Made by a program: the position numbers and the translations under genes. The notes under the pieces are model-generated. The model was not told the origin of the DNA. It saw nothing but the letters and a program-made list of their open reading frames with translations, and did not search any database. From Strongyloides papillosus (Eukaryota > Nematoda > Chromadorea > Rhabditida > Strongyloididae): a DNA stretch of 64,000 nucleotides. Location of the stretch: positions 744,001-808,000 of the forward strand of contig SRSI01000020.1 in the NCBI GenBank assembly GCA_005656395.1, given 5' to 3'. Each line of letters opens with the position of its first letter. Position 1 is the first letter of the stretch. This document shows, one piece after another, positions 19,680-33,250 of this stretch.

Positions 19680-22600
19680 TTAAAATGATTTACAACAGTT
19701 ATAATTTCCATCAGCTGGCCCTGTTACATAACAATAAGATCTTGGGGGACAATTTGGTGTCATACCATTACATGAAATAACCCGATTAGTTGATTCATCT
19801 CTTGTTGGGGAATTTCCTGGTGGACATGTTCCTTCTCCATTCATTGTACTTATTCCACCATTTTTACTTTTTTTTGAATTATTTTTTGGACGACGTATTG
19901 ATGGTGCTACAAATCTGGGTTTTGGTTTCTCATCGTCGCTATGCCCTATTTGTCCTGTTGAACCATATCCAGAATTAATTGTTTTCATTGAATCATCAGA
20001 ATTTGGTGCATTATTAGTTATTGATTGTGATTGAGCTGTTGGTAGTTGTATACAATCATTTGAAATTGCTATATATCCAGCCATACAACGACATAATCCC
20101 TGGTGGCATTCAGCATTACTTGTACATTTCCTATCAATAGAACATTCCTCCCCTACACCATAATATTTTTCCTTTATATTATCATTTACACATACTCCAT
20201 CAACAATATTATTTTTATCATTTGGACATTGGCAAATCTGTAAAGAAAAAAAAAGTAAGTATGTTAACTTTATTGGCAATTAAATAACCCTATATAAAAA
20301 TGCCATAAAAGGAAGATAATGATAGTATTAAGTTAATATCAATATATAAAATTAGCTGTAAAATTTATGTGTTAGTGTTTTTAGTAGGATACCTTATTAG
20401 TTTGGAAAAGTTTTGTCATATTAAATACCTTCTCATCTTGACAAATAGAACCTCCTAAACAAGTTTCACCATTAGAACATGATTCATTTGGAAGAGCTAC
20501 ATTATCTTCTAAAAGTAAAAAAAATATATATATTGGTATATAAAATTATATAAATGTTATTAAATAAAGCATATAAAAAAATATAATACCACAACATTCA
20601 AAGTAGGTAGTTAATAAAAACAACAAAAATCTAAAAAAAAATATTATATTAAAAAGTCATACCAAGAAGAAAATTTGGTTTTCCTCGTCTTTGTGAATAT
20701 CTTCTACCAGTAGGGGGAAGGCATTGATCGTTAAGAAGAATATAATTTTTAGGACATTGACAACTTCCATCCACACAAATAGCACCACCACGACATATCA
20801 AACCATTAATAATACATTCATCATCATTTGAGGAAGAAGATGAAAGTGTTATTTTAGATGGTTGATTATTATTATTGTTAGTATTTGTATTAGACAATGA
20901 ACTCATCTTATCACCAATATAAGATTCCTTGTTAAATTCATTACTCGTAACCAAATTATTTTCATTAATTGTTTCTGGAGATAAATATGAATTGTTATTG
21001 TTAGAAATAATTTTTGAAAATATATTTGCAAATGTAGGTATAGTGTTAAAATTATTAATATTATTATAAGAATCTTTTGTATTAGTAATTTGATTAGATA
21101 ACATAATTTTATCACTAATATCAGTAATATTATGTTTTATTATTTTTGGCATCATATCATGTATATCTATTCCTGGTATAGATGATAAGAAGCTTGTTGT
21201 TAATGAATTATATGATGATGAGGGGCGACGTATTATGTATAATTGTTTAGAAGGTAATGGTATTGTATTTTCTGTTAATAATGATTTATCATTTTTTTCT
21301 ACTGAATTGTTAATATTGAATTTGTTTTTTGATAAGTTATTATTTTTGTTATTGTTAATGTTATTATTCAATGAAATATCATTAGGTATATTGTTATTCT
21401 TGTAAGTTTTTATTGAGTAAGATAATGTACCTGTTTTATCTTCTGCACTATTTTCTTCATTATCATCGGGTGTTATACAACGTCCGGAATTTGTATCTAC
21501 AATAAGTCCTGTAGGGCAGACACAATAATTATCAAAACAAGATGATCCTCCAACACAAACATCTAGTGGTCCTAAAAAAATTTCAATTCATGATTAATAA
21601 AAATTATAGCACATACCACAATTCATTCCAGGAGCAACTTTTCTTCCACCTAATTTTACTTCTTGGACAGTTGGTTGTTCAACTTTAGATTGAATTGTTT
21701 CAACAAAAGTTGGTAAATCATTAGTATTTGACATTTGACTGTATTTTGACGGAATATTAATATCAGGTTGTGGAATTATTTGATTATATTCCATATTATT
21801 TTGTTTTTGTGGAGTTTGTATTGTAGTTGGTACTTCAAAAACTTTTGTTGATGCTAAGATATCAGAAGTTAAACATAATCCATTAATAACAATCATATTA
21901 ATTTCAGGGCAAACACACCAATCATTTTTACATATAGAACCACCAGTGCAAGTTTCATCATCTCCACAACTACCTCCTGGAGGAGAAATTAGGCGGTCAG
22001 TAGCTATAATAAAAATTAAAAAAAAATAATTAAAATGCTAATAAAAGTTGTTCTTTAATCTAATTAATCTCTTTTATAGAGTATGGATATATAAAATATA
22101 ATATTTTAATCATTAATATAAGTATAAAATATATATTTTCTGGGATAAAAACATGCTTATAAAAAAGGGCAAAAAACACCAAAATATTTTTTAAAAAGTA
22201 AATTATTGTATAGGGATTGATATGAAAAAGAGACACACGTAATATTAAAATACATGACACCTAAACAAACATGTCAAAATAAAGTAAGAATATGTTTTTC
22301 TTAAAAAAGTGTACTAAAATATAAGGGTGTTCAGTTCAATTTTGTTAACTTCAAAAATTCCCCAGGTATTGATGTACAGAATCCATTAAGACATGTTAAA
22401 TTATCTACACATTGAACTGTATAGGCACATTCTTCATTTTCTATGAGACTTCCAGCCTCATTCAATTGGCATTCACCTTCTTTTAACGTATAACCAATGT
22501 CACAAAGGCATTTATTTTTATAACACTTCATTCCACCTGGACAGGATGCTTCTCTAACATTTATATCATAATCTTTGTCATTTTCATTACATTCGATTTC

Positions 22601-25600
22601 GCCCTCGTTGAAAACCCTATCATCATACTCCAATTTCCTAATTATAATTTGTGGAAAATTTTTTCCTCCATCTAAACACACATTACCTTGTAATACTTTA
22701 CCATCAGGGCATGAACAAATTGAATTCTTGCAAATTGAATAACCAAGGCAGTTTGTTTCTTCAACTAAACAACTTTCACCGGGGAGAGAATGAATTTTTG
22801 TTTTTAAAATTGTTGTTGAGTGAATTAATGATGGTGAACGATGTTTTGTTGATTGTGATGACGTCGATAAAATAGATTTACAACGACCAAAAAATCAACA
22901 ACTGATGTAGGTGGGCATTGGCAAATTCCATTATTGCAAAATGCTCCCGAACCGCATTTATCAGTACAAATTTCACCAGGAATAGGAAGACGAAAATTTT
23001 CTTGTTTTTTAATTTTAGAGAATATTTCATTTTTTGATGGTGTTTCATTGCCCTTTTCTTCAATACAGCTTCCTTCATTTTCAATCTGACCAATTGGGCA
23101 TGTAATAGGTTTTATTAATCTTTTACAGCTACCATCTACTTCATATTCTATATTTTGTTGGCATTTGCAAAAACCATCCAAGCATAAACTATTTCCATAA
23201 CAATTTTCGCTTACTAAGCATTTTTCACCAATCCTTGAAATAGCTGTTTTTGGTAAATTATTCTTAAAACTTTTAATGTCTTTTCTCTTTTCAATAACAT
23301 CATTAGTACATCTTCCAAAATGGCAAACTAATCCAGGCATGCAACGTTCACCAGAAAGACAAATTCCATTAAGGGGAACAATTTTTATGACGCAAAAATT
23401 GTTAACTATATGATGGGAAGGAAGACATAAACACACACCAAAATCACAAAAACTACCATTAGTACAAATTTCCCCTTTAGCACATGAGTTTCCAGGTGGT
23501 TGAAGGCATGTATTATTGGACTTCGATATAATGGAACCTTTGGGACACGAACAGATTGATGTTGCAGGGTCACAAAATGAACCACCTAAACATCTATCAA
23601 TATGAATTTTACAATTATTACCTAATTCAACATAAGTACCAACATTTTTTGGTTCCTCAAATTGATTAACTATTGGAAGGCACTCAGATTTTTGGTAATC
23701 TGGATAATAACCCTCGAAACAATAACATATACTTTGATAACAAACACCGTTATTTTTAGCACATGTAAATTGTCCCGGTAAGCATACAAAATCATCCCTA
23801 TTACTATTTTCTTCAAAGTATTTTTTACTCATTATTAGTTGATTTTTATATTCATTAGTTTTATAAAATTCTGAGATACTCTGAATTTTAACTTGCCTTT
23901 TAACAACTTTTTTTAACATTAAATTATTTTTTTTAAATTTTTTTATACTACTACCACCATAATACCCTGTTCCAGGAAAAGTGTGTTTTTGGAAACTTTT
24001 TGGGTTAATAATAAAATTATTATTTTTCTTTGGGGATAAATAGTAAAAATAATTTGGGAATTTTAGAGGCTCGAAATTTTTTGTTAAAAAGATACTAAAG
24101 AATGTTAGTTTATTGTTAATTAAAAATTCTGAAAGGTAAAAAATTAGTTTTTCTTATTCGTTTAATAAGTAGTTTAAAAATCATGTAATAAATATTCAAT
24201 CGAAAGAAGAGCAAACATTTGGTTAGTAAAATATAACGAAGCAATTTAAGTGGGCAAGAGGACTTACCTGAAACACATGTTTGTTCAACAGCCCGATAAT
24301 TAAGTGGACAAACGCATTGTCTATCATGACATGAGGCACCAGGATATGATGTTGAACATTGAATGTCACTTTTACAACCATATTGACCAGGATAAATTAC
24401 TAAAAAATAAACAATATCAATAATTTTTTAGTTAAAAAAATCTTTAAAATATGTTTAAAAGTCACGATTTTTATTATTGTTATATTATTTACTAATCAAA
24501 TTAAAACTTCTTATAAATTATGCATAAAGAAATTTTTTTTATTATCTCAATAAAAAGAACCACTTATTATTTGTGAAAGTTATTAATGAAAATGATTTTT
24601 AGAAAAAAAATGTTGACTATAAATTGTTATCATATTACCCATAACTATTCTTTTTTTGATACTCGCGTGACAACTAAACTTCGTAAGAGGTCATCTTAAA
24701 TTAAACTATCAATTTTGATTATTTTATTTACTCCTTTTGAAATAACTTATTCCTTTATCAAAAATAATATTTTATAAATTTCTTTTGAAAAAGAAACATT
24801 TTCCACTTAAACATACAATACTAAATTATAAACCAACATATTGTTGTAATATAAAATTATAATTACAAAATCAATTGATATAAAGTATTTGTAAATATTG
24901 TGATTACTTAAAAACAATAGGTATCTATAAATTGTTAACTTTGATTTTCAACTTCGTCTTATACTATTATTAATACTTTTATATATTATTTATTAGAGTT
25001 ACTTAATTTATTATAAAGTTAAATAAATAAATCTTGAAGTTTTATATGAGATATGGGGGAGTAATGAAAAAATTTATCGTTTTTTTAAATGAAATAAAGA
25101 TTTTTTATCAATAAGTTTACTAATCAAACCTAAGAGTTTTATAATAAAATTATAATTACATTTTATTACAACTTTTAATATATAATATTTATGTATAAAA
25201 GAGTTGTTGTAGCAATATAAAAAAGTAATAAAAATAAAGGTAATAATAAAAACATATAAAAGAAGTAAGAAAATTTTATAGTTAAACCTACCTTTTTCAC
25301 ATTTTCCATTAACATTTACGTGTGTTGATAAACACTGACATGATGGTGGACTTGAATTACCATTACAATATGCCCCAATCATACAATCAGTATTTAATGA
25401 ACATATCTCGCCAACTTTCAAGAATTTAGCACCAATTGATAGTGGTTTAGATAATTTTGTATATCCATTTGTTGGCTGAGTATAAATTGTATTAATTATT
25501 GTTTTTGATGTCGTTGTGAAGGAATTGTTGTTGTTGTTGGAGCTGATGTTGTTGTAACCATTATAGTTGGTTGGGTATAGTATTCATTATTCTTTTTTAT

Positions 25601-26990
25601 AGTTTGATAAATAAACTTTTGAGTTGTTGGGAAAGTAATTGGTCTAGAAGTTGTTGAAAAAGTTACTGGTCTAGGAGTTGTTTGAATAATTATTGGTATA
25701 TTTTTAATTGTAGATGGTAATATAACTTTACTAGTAACAATCACTGGAACGCATTCTTCATTTTCATTAAGATCTGTTCCTGAAGGGCAAATACAAACAG
25801 GAATTGATGAATCACATATAGAACCTTTTGTACAAATTTCACCATTTTCGCAAACTTCACCTGGCCCAACTTCTTTTCTAGCCATTTTAAGAATACATTT
25901 TCCATTAACCTCTATTAATGGTAAGACACAACGACATCTTCCAAGAATACAAGATGAATCATCAAGACACTCTGTATATGCATTACATAAACCACCCACT
26001 TTGACTATAAAAAAATGTAATAAAAATTATTAATAGGTTTTTAATTACCTTTCTCAACTGCAGGTACTCCATTACTAGGATTGACACATTCGCCATCTTT
26101 TTCAATAAGTGTTCCAGGGCATAAGCATAACATACTTGATGTTATACATAATGATCCACCAGTACAAATTTTTCCATCACTACATTTTTCACCTGGTTTA
26201 GAAAATAATGATTCTATAATAACAACAATAAATTACGAAATAAAAATATATATATACCTAAGAATGTAAACGGCTTAACTGTACTAGTTGTTGGTATATT
26301 TTTAATATCAATTGAATTAATTTTATTAAAACTATTTTCCCCATCTTTCTTTATAATTAAATCATTAATATTTTGTGAATAAGGACTTTGTTTACGAAAA
26401 GTAAATTTAAAAGTACCATCTTTTTCTTGTACTGATGATACAATTATTGGTGATCCTTCATCATTATCACATGATAATGTTGCTACATTTGGAAAAGTAC
26501 CAAATGGACATAAACATTTTCCTTTTTTTTCATCACATACTGTACCACCAATACATGTTTCACCATTAATACATGTATTATTTAATATAGCAACTTTCAA
26601 TGGTGTCTCAGGAATAGGTTGAGGATTTTCTTCAAATGTTGGATTGTATAAATTACCTTGATTTGTTGTTGTAGGATATGATTTAAAGGAATTAAAATTA
26701 AATGTGATTCCATTATTATTAGTATTATCAATACACGATTGTGATGCAAAATCAAATTTTTTATCAGGAGTGCAAAATTTTTTATTCCAAAAACCAATTG
26801 TACCAATGTTAGCGGAGACACATTTTAGATATGCTTGAGGATTATGTGATGGATCTGTAGCTAATAGAATATCTCTTTCTGTATTACATGGTTGGTTTTC
26901 TTCTACCAGTAATGACAAAGTAATATTTATATTATATAATAGTATTAATATAAATAAATAAATATTATTATTATTAATAAAAATCCTCAT
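19680..26990 (-). CDS. Giant secreted EB-module (cysteine-rich) protein, multi-exon, with one certain and one possible frame break
   Basis: Exons by phase and GT/AG: 26258-26990, 26049-26213, 25292-26004, 24268-24399, 22331-24128, 21617-22003, 20663-21571, 20429-20508 and 19680-20237, about 1,800 residues in all. It opens with a signal peptide ([15 protein letters not shown]). The body repeats the EB pattern C-x-G-x-x-C-x-x-G-x-C-x-C-P-x-G (for example [35 protein letters not shown]) about a dozen times, split by Thr/Pro and Asn/Ser-rich linkers. The C-terminus ([11 protein letters not shown] then NCCKSF) resembles lustrin-type Cys modules of nematode secreted proteins. It is probably an extracellular matrix or cuticle protein; function unknown. 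Frame is lost at 22889-22894 (T run on the coding strand) and perhaps near 25505-25520. The exon ending at 22331 has a stop and no convincing donor, so this may be two genes. Confidence 0.75.
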
Positions 26991-28543
26991 ATTTGTTGAC
27001 TAAAAAATGAAACATAAGTAAAATAAATAATAAGAAAATTTTTTACTGAAGTAAATTAGTATTCTTATATGAAATGTTATATGGTGAAATAATTTTAAAA
27101 GAAAATATAAATTGTAAATATTAATAAAGAATTTATATCGGTAGATTGCCAACATTAAATAAAGAGTAAATAGTTTAAATGTATAAAAAGAAAGAATGTC
27201 AAAAATAATGCAATTACCGGGTTAATAACTATTTAAGCTCATTATTAATATTTAGTAGTTAAAAAGATAGAGAAGATATTGTAAGGAAAATAGTAATCCT
27301 TATCATTAAACAAATATCAAAATAAATAGAAATACCTTTTGTAAAAGTAATTGTTTTACAATATTATTAAACATATTATAAACTATATATAGTAAACTTT
27401 TATTATATCATTAATAATAATAATAAATAAAATAAAATGTGTAGGATATCAAAAATGTGATGAAAGAAAAATAAAAGTTAAAAATCACTACAAATACTTG
27501 TAGGTTTGATTTCACGAATCAACAAAAATACATTGAAAAATGACATACATCGTTAGGTAAAGTATATATAAGATTTGATAGTAATATAGTGACCATTGAA
27601 CGGTAAATGATGGTGAGCTAAAAGAATATCCCCATACAATTATGTACCACAAGTTGGATTGCCTTTTGAAAAGATCTTACTCCATTGAGGTAAAATATAT
27701 GTAAAATATGATGTGAGAGAAGGTTAATTTTGTGGTATGAAAAAGTAGAGACTTCAATTTATAGTATATATATGAAATATAAATGTATTATATAAAGAGG
27801 AGATGAAAAGGTTAACTAATTTTTAATAAAAGAAAATGATTAAGATATTGTAAAAGTCTTATTTAAATTTATTTTTATATTAATAATATTAATTGCACTA
27901 AATTATATTATACATATGAAAAGTTTTGGATGATAAAGTTAGATAAATAATTTATATAAAAACTCTCTTCATCATGGGAATTAATTTTGTACTATAATTT
28001 AAAATAGGTATAATAATGAAAATGATAACCTAGGTATATTGTATTATTGTACTAGAAAGTTTACTCAATTGTTTACAAGAATAATTATATTTATATTATT
28101 TAAAGAAGACAAGATATATGAATATCATTTGAAAAACTTTCAATACCTCAAGATATCTTTTTCGTGTCTTCTAATTGTTTTAAACAATCTTACACAATTA
28201 AAATGTATAAATATATTTTACATTTTGGTTTTGAAGAGTTTTTAAGGATCATATCAATAGTGGGTTTTTAAGATAGATAGAATTAACAAGACCGTGACAT
28301 TTGTTATGAAATTTATATGGCTAGTTAGGTAGAAGGAGGATAAAAAAAGATAAATAGTTAGTAAGAGATTTAAATTTTTATAAAATAAAAAGTTTAAAAG
28401 TTAGAACATTTGAGTGGTATTTACATTTTATTAAAAAATAGAACACTAGTTTTGAAAGATTTTAAAGATAATATCAAAAAATAATTTTGTCATAATTTTA
28501 AAGATTTTCCATCATAAAAAAGTAATACTTTGATTATAACAAG
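26991..28543. other. Upstream region of the EB gene, nothing recognised
   Basis: About 1.55 kb of AT-rich DNA between the EB gene start and the end of the AGFG gene, both minus. A 68-codon frame at 28039-28245 (plus) has no protein-like features. Confidence 0.5.
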
Positions 28544-30119
28544 CTATGAAAAAATATCACATATATGTTTTTCTCTTTCATTTAATATCATTTCAGAATG
28601 ATGATGTGAGTTTGTTATTGTTGATGTGAAGAATGATTCGAAAGAAAGATTATTTGATGGTTCTTTCTCCAAAGAGGATGGTTGTGATTGAGATATAAAA
28701 GGATTATTTGTTAATGTCAAACAATTTGAAATATTTTCAAATGGATTGGAATATACATGCTTCTCGGAATCACTCTCTAATTTTGACTTTATTATTGGAT
28801 TTAAAAATGGATTTGGGTGGTTAACTAAAGTAAATATAAGATAAATTAAAAAAGACAAAAAACTACATACTTTTGTTTTGACATTGTTCAATATCATCTT
28901 TTGAAGTGTTAGCTGTATTATCTAAGGAGACTTTTGTAGTGAATGGGCTAGTATACTTTAATTCATAACTGCCACATTGTAATGGTGTAGTTGGATTTTT
29001 TATATCTTTGTAAATAGTATTTGAAAAAGAGTCATTTGGTTTGTTAGATGTTAATGAATTTTGATAAAAATCAGGAAAAGTAAAAAATGTTTGTGAAATT
29101 ATAGATGAGTTATTTTGGTGAGTGTTACTTTTTTCAATAGATGTTGTTGAAAAAGGATCAAATAGTTGTGATTTTGATGATTCATTCTTTGTTTCTTCAA
29201 ATGTACAAGGCCAATCATATTGATTTGTTGAAGCTGTCGGAAAATCAAACATTGAATTGGAATGATTAAGTAGTTTCATTTCCTTAACAGGTTCTGGTGG
29301 TCCAAATATATTATCAAAATTATCAAATATTGCTTCTTTATCTTTTTTAATTTTACTTTCATTTTCTTTTAAGTTTATATTTTGTTTAACCCGTGAATAA
29401 TTTAATGGAGAAATATTATTGGTAGAGTTTTTTGTCATACACACATAAAAATCATTATTTTTCATAATTTTAGGAATAACTTCACGAACACCGTTACTTG
29501 AATTGGTAAAACCAGCAAAACAACTACCTGATTTTGGGATGGCAAATAATTCTTTAGCACCAATAATTACTGTACTGCATTTAGGTGCTGAATACCACAT
29601 TCTTTTTTCATATTTTAATATTAAATGATCTTTTAAATTTTGTAAATCTATTGGTTGTTTAAAAGGCTTTGTTCCTTTAAATAATGCCAAATAAATATCT
29701 TTATTCCATTCATTTCCCCGTTTTCTTAATAAATCAACTTCCGAATTGGTAAATGTTGACATTGATATGGATTTTACTCTATGAGGTGGTGTTAAACCAC
29801 GCCTATAATAATAAATATATTTTTTTAATGAATGATATAATACAATTAAACTCACAATAGACCTGAACAATTCATACAACAGAAAGAACCTTGTGTTACA
29901 TTTACATATGTAGGGCCCCTTTGTCCACACTCCGAGCAAAATTTATTTGCATATATTTTTGCTAACTCTCTTAAAGCACAAAGAATATACATTTTTGAAA
30001 AAAAAGGAAATTTTAAAAATATACCTTACTGCTTTAGATAATTCCTCCTCCTCATAACGTTTCTTCTCCATAATATATTTTTGTTGTTCATAATAACCTT
30101 TATAACGATACTCGTTCAT
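28544..30119 (-). CDS. agfg: AGFG/Hrb-type ArfGAP with NPF motifs
   Basis: Exons 30025-30119, 29856-29969, 28871-29802 and 28544-28824 give about 475 residues. The ArfGAP zinc finger is complete: FCSECGQRGPTYVNV then SFCCMNCSGL (CxxC...CxxC), followed by RGLTPPHRVKSISMSTF, which is the AGFG subfamily signature rather than a catalytic ArfGAP1/ASAP type. After the domain (MWYSAP near its end) the protein is disordered and Asn/Ser/Phe-rich, with several NPF tripeptides near the C-terminus (NPFLN, NPFEN, NPFIS). NPF motifs bind EH domains such as EPS15 and intersectin, so a role as endocytic adaptor is likely. The 29856 donor (GTGAGT) was chosen over an upstream GT because only it preserves SGLLRGL. 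Confidence 0.88.
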
Positions 30120-33100
30120 TGCAATATTAGCTATTAATTATATATTTTTTAGAAAAAAAATAGTATGTTTCTAAAATATTTAGACAAATATGACTATGAA
30201 TTTATGTATTAATATTATTTGAATATATCAAATGAGGGTATTAATAAAATTGTACAGCTTGTAATCTTGTATCTATGTATTTGTAACAAGAATGACTTTT
30301 ATCGAAACCCCAAAAGATTTTCATTCATCTTTTTCTAGTTAATTTTTCTCCATATCAAACTTTTAAAATAGACAGTTTTAAAATATATACTATATATGTA
30401 AAATATTTACACTGTATAGCATAAATTATAGTATCCTAAAATAATTGTACAAACTAAAACATCACTTGTTTGATAAAGAATTTTTATCAACACATCAATT
30501 TTAAGTTTCAACTTTCTATACTGTTTTTAAAAAGAGTATATAAATAATGTAATTGGTATATATGGATGATAGTAAGAAGTTTCATCTTAATTGTTTCCTT
30601 TATAAATTTAACTAGCATATATATAAATAAAACTAAATATACTCATAATATATCTAAAAAGATAAATATATTTACTTTACAATGGCTTAATTAAAATTTT
30701 AGGATATTTTTTAATTGACCAATTTTAAGAAAAATAATAGAAAGAAATGATTTAAAAACATTCTCTATTTATAATACAAACTAATTATGGAAAGATGTAA
30801 GAGTAAAATTTTATAATCAAGTGTTGTATTTTTGAAGAGAGAAACTAATTGCCATCAAAAGTACATGTAGTGTTGAATAACATGACAAAAATTAATAATA
30901 AAAACCATTCAATTTTAGCATTCATTTAACGGAACTAATTGTCAAACTAGTGTTTTGCTTTAGATATTTTCTTTAAATATCAATTAAATAAAAACATAAT
31001 GGCAATTGATGTAGTAATTTGATTACTTATTTGATAAAAATATGCAAAAAAAAATACTTTTAATATAATCAATTATAAGCATAAAGAATTTTTTTTAATA
31101 CTAATCTTTAAATTCGATAAAATATTTTTTTAAAATAAATATATCCACACATATAAAATTTATTTGGTTAAATATAATTATTAAATAAAATTTCTTAAAT
31201 AGATAGAATTTTTATAAAAATATTTAATTTAAGAAATTTAATATAAATAAAATGTTTTATATTCATATATGCCAAGAAAAATTGACCGTCTTTATTTATA
31301 ATAGTTGAAGGTCAGAATTTTGAAATTTCGTTTGAATTAAATCTTCTAATATAATTTAATATTAGTTCATCTGAATGTATGGAAATCAAAAAATAAAAAT
31401 TTATTCTATACACATTTTTCTACTCTTTATTTATTTTAAAAAGTTTTACTTAAACCAAATCATTTGCTTTTTTCATCTTATATATATATTCTTGCTTCTT
31501 CATTCTCAATATTATTTCTTTTATTACTTTAGAGATGTGTTGTGAGGAAGAAAAATTTAAAAAATATTATTTTTAATGTAGTCAAAAACTATTCAAAGTT
31601 TCTTTATTTTCAACATAATCGCTAAATCGGTATATTTTTGTTAAATAGCATGTTTTAATCTTTCTTCCCTTTTATATATTATTTGTTATAATAAATTACC
31701 CACATTGCACTACCCACCAAATATTTGGTCCAATACACTTTATCTTTAGTCAAATTATGCCCACTGATGCTGCATATATAAATTTATCCATTTTCTCTTA
31801 ACTTTTCTTTCCGGAAATATATATATATACTTTTAAGAAAAGGGGTAAGTAAATAAATCATAGAAAAAAGAAGGTTTAAAATAAAAGAACTATTAAATTT
31901 ATTATTCAAACACTTTTTTATCTCAATCATTTCATTTTATGGTAATTTGATAAACGGCTATCAATGAAAAAAGTGTTATAACTTCTGACACATATCCACA
32001 TAATGTATATATACTCTTTTTTTATTATTCCTCTTAGCATATTTATAATTTTCAAAATATAAAAAATTGGTTTTCTTGTTTTCATTTATAGAAAAACTGT
32101 TAATAACCATTATATATTAAAATGTTATATTATATCATTTTATATAGATATACTTAATTAATTTAGTTTTTGTATAAAAATAAAATATGTAGTAAAAAAG
32201 TTATAGGTTAAAAATTTTTGCTACAATCAATCATTCTTAAATTTTAATGATAATCGCTTATACATGACAAAAATTTTGTCTTTCTTTCATTGTAATAATC
32301 AATGAAATATTACTACTAATTTTGTATATATATCATATCATTAAAATTAAAAATTTTATTTTTAAAATATCTATCCAAAATAATTATTCTCCTCAATGAT
32401 ATATATTTACCAAAAGAGAATAAAATAAATTGTTATATAATGTCTACTTTAAATGATAATATTATACATCAAAAATAGCAAAGAATGTATTGTATTACAA
32501 AGTTACAATTAAATAATTTTTTTTTCTACTATTATATGAAAAAAATTTTAAAACTGTTATGTCAATGATAATGTTTACTATAAATTTTATACAAAAAAAA
32601 TATAATTATAAAAAGCATTTTTTTGTGTGTTTTTTATAAGAAAAAAATAGGTTACGAAATATTATGAAACATATTTCATTATTTTTTATGCATTATCCCG
32701 ACATATTATAATTATTTTTTCCTTGTAATTTTTAATAACTCTATTATTATAATAGCTCTCCTCTGCGCACATTTATATTATTTGTATACCCCTACCTTAC
32801 AAATATACCTTATATATATTATCATTTATATATATTAATATATATCTTTTATTATTTTATTAAACTATCTAAAATATTTATAAAACTATTATTATCAGCC
32901 TTCTTGATTCTATTTATTTTATTAAAAATAATATATTAAATTGTCTATATATATTATTAAGAATATAAACGTATTTATACATACTATTAACAAAAATTAT
33001 TAAAATACAATTTTTAATTCACCATTTGGTAGTTGGTTCCAACATCATTTTATTCATACTATTTCTTTCATTCTGTATAATATTTTACACATAACTAATA

Positions 33101-33250
33101 TTGAACGGAGTTATATATTTTTTTATATTTTTGCTTGCCTCTTCTTTGTCACAGCGACTTTAAGAAAATTAATTTTATAAATACATTTATTGTTTTTATT
33201 ATACAAATATGGTATTCATATGTCATAAAATTATAAATTTCTTTCTCCAG
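30120..33250. other. AT-rich intergenic stretch, nothing recognised
   Basis: About 3.1 kb between two divergent genes (AGFG minus, tetraspan plus). It is rich in TATATA runs; no ORF or RNA gene is recognisable. It must contain both promoters. Confidence 0.55.

Noticed and set aside
22060..22260. 66-codon ORF as a signal-peptide exon for a second EB gene
   Set aside because: No ATG with a plausible signal sequence and no donor in the required phase.
28039..28245. 68-codon plus-strand ORF
   Set aside because: Low complexity, Ile/Leu/Phe-rich as expected from AT-rich DNA.
30120..33200. CRISPR, insertion sequence or bacterial-type elements
   Set aside because: No repeats-and-spacers pattern; the genome is plainly eukaryotic.
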